Below, in pieces: positions 1-5,943 of a stretch of 26,975 bases of DNA (positions are counted from its first letter, which is position 1; each line of letters opens with the position of its first letter). Source of the DNA: Spirochaetaceae bacterium. Its GTDB lineage: Bacteria > Spirochaetota > Spirochaetia > DSM-27196 > SKKC01. The notes below the pieces were generated by a model. That model searched no databases. It was given only the letters and a program-made list of their open reading frames with translations, and was not told the DNA's origin. Where the stretch lies: positions 1-26,975 of the forward strand of contig PWGF01000546.1 in assembly GCA_003554375.1 (NCBI GenBank), in the 5' to 3' direction. Made by a program: the position numbers and the translations under genes.

Positions 1-900
1 GCCGCCTACCGCGCTTGTCCCTGAGTAGCGCCCGCCGATGTAGTCGTCGATGAAGAACGCGTCGAGGTATTCATCCGAAGCCGCGAGCGGGCTTCCTTCG
101 GCGGTGACGCATACCATGTGCTTCCGCGGTCGGATGGAGCGCGGCCCGTTTCGCTTCATCCAGTCGATGGCAAGGTGCTCGTTGGTGAGGGTTTCCTGGG
201 TGGTGCCACTCTTCGACACGAGAATGAACAAGGTTCTCTCCGGGTCGAGCCCCGCAAGAACCGCGGCGGCGTCGTCGGGGTCCACATTGGAGATGAAGCG
301 CGCCTCGAGTGTCGGGTCAGGCGAGCGCGAGCTGGAGCTGGGGCTCGGCGAGTCCGCCTCCTCGTCGAGCTCCGACGGAGCATGAGCTTCGCAGTAGCGC
401 TTGAGCGCCAGATAGAGCGCGCGTGGGCCGAGATCGCTTCCTCCGATTCCGATCTGGACGACCGTCTGGAACTGCTTGCCGGTGGAGCCCTTGATAGAAC
501 CGGCGCGTACGCCGTGGGCGAACACGGCGGCGCGCTCCTGCTGCTCCACGTAGAAATCGCGCTGACTACGGCCGTTTACAAAGACGTCGGAGCCGAGCCG
601 TCCGCGGACCAGGTGGTGGAGCACCATGCGTTGCTCGCCGACGTTCATGACGGCGCCTTCGTGGAGCGCCTGGAACTGCTCGCGGAGCTCCTGCTCCGCG
701 CAGAGCTGATTCAACCCTTCTATGATCCGCTCGTTGACCGGGCGCGCCGCGTAGTTGAACGTGAGGCCGCCGCCGGCCGGGAGCTCATACCTTGCAATCC
801 GGTCCGGATCCAGCTCATTGCAGACCTGAACGGCCGGCATCTCCCGGAGCTTTGCGAACGCGGAACAGCGATCGAGCTGCTGGTACGTGAGCTTAGCCAT
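1..900 (-). CDS. pgi: Glucose-6-phosphate isomerase, 5' part (runs off the window edge)
   Basis: Interconverts glucose-6-phosphate and fructose-6-phosphate in the cytoplasm (glycolysis and gluconeogenesis). I read 300 codons from the ATG at 900-898, open to base 1, so the C-terminal part lies outside the window. The start is supported by a GGAGG at 910-906, five bases before the ATG. Family signatures seen: QIGIGGSDLGPRAL near residues 149-161 (sugar-phosphate binding SIS domain), FISNVDPDD near 202-210, and LVSKSGTTQET near 228-237, the phosphate-binding loop. The segment ends in GGRYSGTSAVGG, matching the conserved GGRYS..SAVG region. An oddity is a Ser/Pro/Asp/Glu-rich stretch at about residues 174-199, between two conserved strands, which looks like a low-complexity insertion. 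It is divergent from the HAD-AIR gene. The identity is secure; only completeness is unknown. Confidence 0.95.
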   Translation of the reverse strand, partial: MAKLTYQQLDRCSAFAKLREMPAVQVCNELDPDRIARYELPAGGGLTFNYAARPVNERIIEGLNQLCAEQELREQFQALHEGAVMNVGEQRMVLHHLVRGRLGSDVFVNGRSQRDFYVEQQERAAVFAHGVRAGSIKGSTGKQFQTVVQIGIGGSDLGPRALYLALKRYCEAHAPSELDEEADSPSPSSSSRSPDPTLEARFISNVDPDDAAAVLAGLDPERTLFILVSKSGTTQETLTNEHLAIDWMKRNGPRSIRPRKHMVCVTAEGSPLAASDEYLDAFFIDDYIGGRYSGTSAVGG

Positions 901-981
901 GTCCACCTCCGCGCCGAATAGTGCGGGGAATACGGGCGTGGGTCAACCCGTTCACCGTTCGGCAAGCAGGCCCTCCTCGTG

Positions 982-987
982 TACAAT
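982..987 (+). promoter_or_regulatory. Candidate -10 box of a leaderless transcript
   Basis: TACAAT lies eight bases before the ATG at 996, and no GGAGG-like ribosome site is present in the 25 bases upstream. A weak -35 (TTCGGC, 958-963) sits 18 bases upstream. This spacing would put the transcription start at or within a few bases of the start codon. This is inference from position only. Confidence 0.45.
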
Positions 988-995
988 TGGCGCCT

Positions 996-2657
996 ATGCG
1001 TAGCTCGATCATTCGCGCCGTACTGTTCGACTTCGACGGCACCCTCACCCGTCCCGGAGCGCTCGACTTCGACACGCTCCGCCGTGAGCTCGGGGTCCCG
1101 CGGCATGAGGCGATTCTGGAGTATTTGGACCGCCTGCCGCCGGGGGAGGAGCGGGAGGCAAAGCACGCCTTTCTCAAGCGCCACGAGCGCGCCGCCGCGG
1201 AGCAGAGCGTTCCAAATACGGGAGCCGAGGAAGTTCTCGCGCGGCTCGAGAAGATGGGGCTATCGGTTGCCGTGTTCACCCGGAACAGTGCCGGGGCCGT
1301 TGATGCCGCGCTGAAGCGTTTTTCTCAGAAGCGGGCTCGTTCCGATTTCGCCGTCTTTGTTACCCGCGAAGAAGGGCCGGTGAAGCCGGAGCCCGATTCG
1401 GTTCCGCATGTTGCCCGGCTTCTGGGGGTGGATCCCACGGAGATCATGGTGGTCGGAGATCATCTCTTCGATGTGAAAGCAGGCCGGCCGGCGGGAAGCT
1501 GGACCTGTCTGGTCAGTCCGGCCCGGGCCGGTAATGGGACGGCGAGTCAAGCCGGGGCGAGTGAGGGCACGAGCGATCGCCCGGCTCCGGACTACGTCGT
1601 TGCGGAGCTGGGGGAGCTACTCGGTATCATCGAAGAGCACCGTCCGCTCCGGGTCGGGAAGCTGCCGCCGGAGTATCTGGCGCCGCTTCTCGGGGAGATG
1701 CAGGAGTCGGGCTCGGCGCGGCGGGTCATGGTTGGCCCCAGGATGGGCGAGGATACCGCCGTGGTCTCTACCGGCGGCGACGAGCTTGTCGTCCTGGAGA
1801 GCGATCCGATCACCTTTACCACCGACGAGATCGGATGGTACGCGGTCCATATCAACGCGAACGACCTAGTCTGTACGGGGGCAGTTCCGGCATGGTTCTT
1901 GGCGACGGTTCTGCTTCCGGCCGAAAGCACCGGGCACGACGCATCGAAGGTGCTTCGCCGGATTCGCTCCGCTTGTGATGAGCTGGGAATCTCGGTTGTG
2001 GGAGGACACACCGAGGTGACTGAAGCGGTCTCACAGGTGGTGGTCTCGGGGACGATGGCGGGAAGCATCGATCGGCGCCGGCTCCTCGACAAGCGGAGCA
2101 TGCAGGCGGGCGACACGGTCGTGCTTACGAAGTCCGCGGGGCTCGAAGGGACGGCGATCCTCTGCGCCGACTGCCCGGAACAGCTGCAAGCGGAAGGGAT
2201 AACCGAGGCCGAGCTCCGCGAAGGGGCCGGCTTCATCGAGCGCCTGTCGGTCCTCCCTGACGCCGGCGTTGCACGCGAGGTTGCGGGAGTCCGCGGCATG
2301 CACGACGTCACCGAAGGCGGGGTCATGACTGCGCTCCACGAGCTGGCCCAGGCGGGGGAGGTCGCGCTTACGGTGGAGCTCGATGCCGTTCCCGTCGCTC
2401 CGGTAACGGAGCGGGTATGCGGCGCGTTGGGGCTCGATCCGCTCGGGCTCATCGGCTCCGGCGCGCTTCTGATCGCGGTCTCCACCGAAGGATGCGAAAC
2501 GCTGATTACCGCTCTCCATGACGCCGGGGTGCCGGCGCAGCGAGTAGCGGAGGTGACCGGCGGCGCGGCAGGGGAGCTCCGCGCCACCCGCGGCGGGAGC
2601 GCAGTGGACGCTCCCTACTTCCCGGTGGACGAGATCGCGCGATTCTTCTCGAGCTAG
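996..2657 (+). CDS. Fusion of HAD-family hydrolase and AIR-synthase/HypE-like domain
   Basis: 553 aa with two domains. Residues 1 to about 205 are a HAD phosphatase of the phosphoglycolate-phosphatase type with every catalytic motif: DFDGT (D12, D14), T95 in VFTRNS, K130 in VKPEP, and GDHLFD (D155, D159). A Gly/Ala/Ser-rich linker follows at about 185-205. From about 235 to the end comes an AIR-synthase-related (PurM/HypE/SelD/ThiL superfamily) domain, with GEDTAV, the HINANDLVCTGA segment, VVGGHTEVT and the HDVTEGGV glycine-rich loop. HypE proteins normally end with a catalytic Cys; this one ends in ARFFSS without it, so it is probably not a hydrogenase maturase. No hydrogenase genes are nearby. 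The open frame extends upstream to 921, but the ATG at 996 starts the HAD fold directly. Presumably it acts on a phosphorylated small molecule; the substrate is unknown. Confidence 0.85.
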   Translation: MRSSIIRAVLFDFDGTLTRPGALDFDTLRRELGVPRHEAILEYLDRLPPGEEREAKHAFLKRHERAAAEQSVPNTGAEEVLARLEKMGLSVAVFTRNSAGAVDAALKRFSQKRARSDFAVFVTREEGPVKPEPDSVPHVARLLGVDPTEIMVVGDHLFDVKAGRPAGSWTCLVSPARAGNGTASQAGASEGTSDRPAPDYVVAELGELLGIIEEHRPLRVGKLPPEYLAPLLGEMQESGSARRVMVGPRMGEDTAVVSTGGDELVVLESDPITFTTDEIGWYAVHINANDLVCTGAVPAWFLATVLLPAESTGHDASKVLRRIRSACDELGISVVGGHTEVTEAVSQVVVSGTMAGSIDRRRLLDKRSMQAGDTVVLTKSAGLEGTAILCADCPEQLQAEGITEAELREGAGFIERLSVLPDAGVAREVAGVRGMHDVTEGGVMTALHELAQAGEVALTVELDAVPVAPVTERVCGALGLDPLGLIGSGALLIAVSTEGCETLITALHDAGVPAQRVAEVTGGAAGELRATRGGSAVDAPYFPVDEIARFFSS

Positions 2658-3005
2658 CCGGTCGAACACGGCGGGGCGGGCGCCGGGCGTCACGGCCCGC
2701 TTCGGGGTACCACCGGCCCGGGCCGGTGGCCTGCGGCGTCCGGGGCCGGCAACGTGGGCTCGGGCCGGCCGGCGGACCCTTGCCGCTGTAGGGCCGCGCC
2801 GGCGTGCCCGACCGCGGCGCGGCCGCCGGCGGCCTGCCAAGGTTTCCGGCCCGACCCGCGCCCGCGGTGGGGGGCGCTCGGGGGCGTGGCGCGGAGGTTG
2901 TCGGCCGGGGCGGACGCCAAGGCATCTCCCCCGGACTTTGTGCCGGCACGCGCGCTTCTCGTGCCCTTTGAGCACGGCCTAGCGAGTCTGATACCATAGA
3001 CATAG
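2658..3005. repeat. GC-rich gap filled with perfect inverted repeats
   Basis: No credible gene in these 348 bases. It holds a perfect 20-base palindrome at 2710-2729 (arms CCACCGGCCC/GGGCCGGTGG), an 8-base stem GCCGCGCC/GGCGCGGC at 2793-2800 and 2816-2823, and a perfect 14-base palindrome at 2821-2834. The first may terminate the HAD-AIR transcript, although no T-run follows. The rest resembles the hairpin clusters at 5644-5870 and 18930-19195. Confidence 0.6.
2968..2997 (+). promoter_or_regulatory. Candidate lgt promoter, near-leaderless
   Basis: TTGAGC (2968-2973), an 18-base spacer, then TACCAT (2992-2997). The lgt ATG follows after eight bases, and there is no Shine-Dalgarno sequence between. 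Each box matches its sigma-70 consensus at four of six positions. The spacing to the start codon is the same as at the HAD-AIR gene. Confidence 0.4.
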
Positions 3006-3758
3006 ATGCGGCCAGGTGCATACGCGGTGCTCGCGGGATTAGGAGTGCTTCTCGCTCTCGTTCTTGTTTTTTGGGAGGGATACGCCCGTTACCGGAGCAA
3101 GGTGACGACGCCGCGCTTTGCCCGGAAGCACGTGGCGGAGTTGGTCGTGGCGGTCGTGGTCCTGGCGGTGTTCGGCGCCCGGATCGGTCACTTGTGGTAC
3201 CAGTGGGGCTGGTCCGCTGTCGAGCTCGGGCGGATTATTCGCTTCTGGTACGGAGGGCTGGTTTTCCACGGGGGGCTGGGCGGCGCGCTCGTTGCCGTTG
3301 TTCTCTATCGGGCTGTGCGAGCAGTGCCGCTCCGCCACATGCTCGATATGATCGCGCCGTATGTGGCCGTCGGGTATGCGCTGGGGCGCATCGGGTGTTT
3401 CGTGAACGAGTGCTGTGCCGGTCAGGGGACGGAGCTCCTGTGGGGAGTGGCGTTTCCCGGTCTTCTGGACGAGCAGCTGCGCCATCCAACGCAGCTGTAC
3501 GCCGCACTCGTGGCCGTCGTCATATTTGTCCTCATGCGCGTGATCTACCGCAAGGCGCAAGCTCCGGGGGCCACGCTCGGCGCATTCTTCCTCTTGTTCG
3601 GCGGCTACCGTTTTCTGATGGAGTTTCTCAGGCTGCATCGCCCGGAAGTGGGGTGGCTCTCTCCGTTTCAATGGGCGGCGCTTGCGATGATCGCGCTTGG
3701 TCTTGCGCTACTGATCGCTGCGAAGGTGCACGGGAAGACATATCATGAAGGAGGGTAA
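3006..3758 (+). CDS. lgt: Prolipoprotein diacylglyceryl transferase
   Basis: 250 aa integral inner-membrane enzyme that moves a diacylglyceryl group from phosphatidylglycerol to the lipobox cysteine of prelipoproteins, the first step of lipoprotein maturation. Several hydrophobic segments alternate with family motifs: GARIGH near residue 57, YGGLVFHGGLGGA near 80-92, GRIGCFVNECCAG near 127-139 (the signature loop, in the GxxGC variant rather than the GNF form of E. coli), HPTQLYAA near 161-168, and GGYRFLMEFLR near 199-209. The length is slightly short of the usual 260-290. The start at 3006 has no ribosome-binding sequence but has a -10-like box eight bases upstream. The last codons contain the Shine-Dalgarno sequence of the next gene, which begins five bases after the stop, so the two are probably co-transcribed. 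The lipoprotein at 24893 would be a client. Confidence 0.9.
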   Translation: MRPGAYAVLAGLGVLLALVLVFWEGYARYRSKVTTPRFARKHVAELVVAVVVLAVFGARIGHLWYQWGWSAVELGRIIRFWYGGLVFHGGLGGALVAVVLYRAVRAVPLRHMLDMIAPYVAVGYALGRIGCFVNECCAGQGTELLWGVAFPGLLDEQLRHPTQLYAALVAVVIFVLMRVIYRKAQAPGATLGAFFLLFGGYRFLMEFLRLHRPEVGWLSPFQWAALAMIALGLALLIAAKVHGKTYHEGG

Positions 3759-3762
3759 CGCT

Positions 3763-4491
3763 ATGGAGGTACAACGGAACTACGGAAGCGCTCCGGCGCG
3801 CGGCTTCTCCCGCTCGAGTGCCTTCCTCGCGGCGGTTCTTCTCTTGACTTTTACTCCTGGAGTGACGAGTGCGGGGAACGCCGGGACAGCTGGGGGCGCC
3901 GGCGACGGTCCCGGAGCCGAGAGAAGCTCCGGCCAAGAGGCCCGCGACGCGAACCCTTTGGTTCAGTTCCGGTGGGGTGTACCGGACGATGTGGAGATGG
4001 GGCTGTTCGAAGGCCTGGAACGAGATCCGGAGGCGCGCGAGAAGCACCATGAAGAGGGCCGTCTGCAGGTGGTGTGGGAGAAGGGCGAGTCGTACATACT
4101 CCCGCTCTTCGCCTTTTCCGAGTACACGTTGAGCGGCGTCCGCTACTTCGGCTCCGATATTCCGCGGAGCTTCCGGGTGGAGTGGCTGGATCCGTTCGAG
4201 CGCACATGGTACCCGCTCGATGAGATTCCGCCGGAGATGGTTCGGGTGGAGATCGAGCCGGGCAACGGCCACGTTTCGGTTAACTTCGGTCCACCGGAGG
4301 GCGCCGCATTCGCGGAGGACAAGGTGCGTTTCATCTGGTTCCGCGTGACGCCGCGCGCGGCCGGGGAGTTCCGCTCGGTGCTGTTTGCCTTTCAACCCGA
4401 GGATCTCGAGGAGCCCGAGGCACCGGAGAGCGAGGACGAGGCGGTGTCGAATGTGCTGATTCTCCAAGCCGAGGTGATTTCCCCGCAATAG
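3763..4491 (+). CDS. Secreted or periplasmic protein of unknown function
   Basis: 242 aa. I chose the ATG at 3763 because AAGGAGG lies at 3748-3754, eight bases before it and inside the end of lgt; the upstream in-frame ATG at 3745 overlaps that site. The N-terminus has Arg/Ser residues followed by a hydrophobic stretch (FLAAVLLLTF, about residues 21-30) and a small-residue segment (TSAGNAG), consistent with a signal peptide. The remainder is acidic, with alternating aromatic and charged stretches (FRWGVPDDVEMG, SGVRYFGSDIP, FRVEWLDPFERTWYPLDE, VRFIWFRVTPRAAGEFRSVLFAF) that read like beta strands of an extracytoplasmic beta-sandwich domain. No cysteine lipobox is apparent. I do not recognise a named family. 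Its position directly after lgt suggests an envelope role, but that is inference only. Confidence 0.75.
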   Translation: MEVQRNYGSAPARGFSRSSAFLAAVLLLTFTPGVTSAGNAGTAGGAGDGPGAERSSGQEARDANPLVQFRWGVPDDVEMGLFEGLERDPEAREKHHEEGRLQVVWEKGESYILPLFAFSEYTLSGVRYFGSDIPRSFRVEWLDPFERTWYPLDEIPPEMVRVEIEPGNGHVSVNFGPPEGAAFAEDKVRFIWFRVTPRAAGEFRSVLFAFQPEDLEEPEAPESEDEAVSNVLILQAEVISPQ

Positions 4492-4541
4492 AGAGGGCCG
4501 CTTCCTCACGGACGCGGTGGCGCTGTAAAGTGGCGGGCGGT

Positions 4542-4567
4542 GCGCCGGCGCGCTAAGCCGGCGCGCT
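4542..4567 (+). repeat. Stem-loop and direct repeat before the C_GCAxxG gene
   Basis: GCGCCGGC (4542-4549) pairs with GCCGGCGC (4557-4564) around a 7-base loop. The same bases also form an 11-base direct repeat, GCCGGCGCGCT, at 4544-4554 and 4557-4567. It ends at the ribosome-binding GAGGAGG of the next gene, so it could terminate the upstream transcript or modulate translation. There is no T-tract. Confidence 0.45.
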
Positions 4568-4579
4568 GAGGAGGACGAG

Positions 4580-5071
4580 TTGTCGAGTGAGTTGAACGTT
4601 GAACGAGTGGAAGAGTCCGTCCGGAGGTTTGGGGAGGGGTGTGCCTGCTCGCAGGCAGTCTTCTCGGCCTACTGCGAGCGGTTCGGCATCGACGCGGTAA
4701 CCGGCATGAGGATCGCGGCGGGTTTTGGCGGAGGCATGCGCATGGCCGAGACGTGCGGCGCGGTCACCGGCGCTATCATGGCGCTCGGGCTGTTTACGAG
4801 CGGCGAGGACAGCGGTACTCCCGAAGGCCGGGCTGAAACGAACGACGCGGTGAAGAGGTTTCTGCAGAGCTTCCGCGGGAAGCATGGGTCGACATGCTGT
4901 CGCGATCTTCTGGGGTGTGACATCAGCACCGACGAGGGCCGCGCATATGCACAGGAGAACGACCTCATCCGGAGGCGGTGCCCGGAGTTCGTGCGGAGCG
5001 CAGCGCAAAGCCTGGAACAGACGCTACGCGGGGACGACGCCACCGGAGCATTCCGAGTTTGCGCCTTATGA
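4580..5071 (+). CDS. C_GCAxxG_C_C family redox protein
   Basis: 163 aa. It belongs to the C_GCAxxG_C_C family (also called redox-active or split-Soret-like proteins), small cysteine-rich proteins common in anaerobes whose precise role is not established. The conserved cysteines are visible: GCACSQAV (C21, C23), FGGGM followed by ETCGAVTGAIMALGL (C59), then STCCRDLLGCD (C106, C107, C113) and RRRCPEF (C134). I use the TTG at 4580 because GAGGAGGA lies at 4568-4575, four bases upstream, and the protein then begins just before the family domain. The length matches the family (about 140-170 aa). It faces the minus-strand nucleotidyltransferase at its 3' end with only 11 bases between. Family membership is confident; the function (metal or electron handling) is inference. 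Confidence 0.85.
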   Translation: MSSELNVERVEESVRRFGEGCACSQAVFSAYCERFGIDAVTGMRIAAGFGGGMRMAETCGAVTGAIMALGLFTSGEDSGTPEGRAETNDAVKRFLQSFRGKHGSTCCRDLLGCDISTDEGRAYAQENDLIRRRCPEFVRSAAQSLEQTLRGDDATGAFRVCAL

Positions 5072-5082
5072 CTTCCGCTCGT

Positions 5083-5481
5083 TCAGCCTCCATGGGCGGC
5101 CTCCCGTGCTTTGCGTTTGAGAAATGCGCTGTCGGCGTACAGGAAGAAGGCACGATCCCATTCATGCTCGAAAAGCCCGGGTTCCGCCTCGAACACACAC
5201 CTGCCATAGCGAAAGACGCGATACCGGATGTCCGGCGAGCTTGCGGCGGTCAGCAGAAGAAGATCGATCGGGGCCACCCCGCTCGCCTCCTCCAGGAGCC
5301 GAATCCACCGCCCGTGCTCGAAAAGGTCCGGAACCCGGGACGGGATAACCGCCACATCGATATCTCTGCCCGCTTCGCCGGCGGCGGTGGAGCCGAAAAG
5401 CACCGCAACGCGCCACTGGTACTCGCGAGCAAGCGGCGGTACTGCTTCTCTGAGCTTGGAGAGAACGTGTTCGGTTTCCAC
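5083..5481 (-). CDS. MNT-type minimal nucleotidyltransferase domain protein (orphan)
   Basis: 132 aa. The pol-beta-type nucleotidyltransferase core is clear: LFGSTAAGEAGRDIDVAV near residues 28-45, with the GS pair (G30, S31) and the DxD metal ligands (D40, D42). A third acidic position may be the Asp in APIDLLLL. Proteins of this size are usually the MNT half of HEPN-MNT pairs, where the MNT protein acts as antitoxin by modifying the HEPN toxin. No HEPN-like reading frame (Rx4-6H motif) is visible on either side, so it appears to be a solitary copy or to act on a partner elsewhere. The start is GTG at 5481, with no Shine-Dalgarno sequence; TATACT lies seven bases upstream, which suggests a leaderless mRNA. 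Confidence 0.8.
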   Translation of the reverse strand: METEHVLSKLREAVPPLAREYQWRVAVLFGSTAAGEAGRDIDVAVIPSRVPDLFEHGRWIRLLEEASGVAPIDLLLLTAASSPDIRYRVFRYGRCVFEAEPGLFEHEWDRAFFLYADSAFLKRKAREAAHGG

Positions 5482-5488
5482 GCTTTCG

Positions 5489-5494
5489 AGTATA
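5489..5494 (-). promoter_or_regulatory. Candidate -10 box (TATACT) for a leaderless nucleotidyltransferase mRNA
   Basis: On the minus strand TATACT is followed by seven bases and then the GTG start codon. No ribosome-binding sequence intervenes, and no convincing -35 is seen. Confidence 0.4.
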
Positions 5495-5643
5495 GCCGCT
5501 CGGGCACCGATCCTTCCAGCGGGCTAAGTGCCGGCCGCCTCTCCCGGGGAGATGCAACTGGCGGCGAGCAGCCACGCGATGCTATGATGGAACATGCCAA
5601 GCGGCGCAGATTGCGCAGGGCTCAGCAGGCGACCGTGACGGGA

Positions 5644-5870
5644 GCGCCGTGGCGCGACGCGCGGGCGTGGCGATCCGCCCGGGAGCAGGCAGGTGGAGCT
5701 TTGCCCATGGTGGGGGAAGCGGAAGACCGCGAGGGGCGTGCCGGGCGGAGCGCGAGCGGAGCCCGAAAAGCACGCCCCGGTGCCCGCAGGGCACGCGGGC
5801 TGGAGCGTGGGGGATACTTCCCCCAACAATCCCGGCCTCACGGACTAGCGGGCACCGCTGGATGGCGGTG
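5644..5870. other. Cluster of at least six strong stem-loops; candidate structured RNA or intergenic repeat
   Basis: The 462-base gap at 5482-5943 has no credible gene but holds consecutive perfect stems: GCGCC/GGCGC (5644-5655); CGGGCG/CGCCCG (5662-5681); GGGGCGTGC/GCACGCCCC (5733-5741, 5770-5778) enclosing a second stem CGGGC/GCCCG (5742-5746, 5761-5765); GTGCCC/GGGCAC (5780-5794); TGGGGGA/TCCCCCA with a 4-base loop (5808-5825); and CACCGC/GCGGTG (5853-5870). The 24-base stretches at 5631-5654 and 5725-5748 resemble each other. I could not match it to RNase P RNA, tmRNA, 6S RNA, SRP RNA or a known riboswitch by eye. It may be a structured leader of ygiQ, an independent small RNA, or a dispersed palindromic repeat. 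Confidence 0.5.
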
Positions 5871-5943
5871 AGAGTGCGGCGGACATGGGGGCACAATCGT
5901 CCTGGCAGCCGGAGAGTTTGCAACCACTGAGACGGACGGAACT

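Noticed and set aside
118..921. 267-codon plus-strand frame
   Set aside because: It is antisense to pgi, whose motifs are unmistakable.
5640..5870. Known structured RNAs (RNase P RNA, tmRNA, 6S, SRP, cobalamin riboswitch) as explanations of the hairpin cluster
   Set aside because: None of the conserved core sequences of these RNAs could be found.
4978..5871. 297-codon plus-strand frame
   Set aside because: It covers the antisense of the MNT gene and then the hairpin cluster; composition is Arg/Gly/Ala-rich without a domain or a ribosome site.
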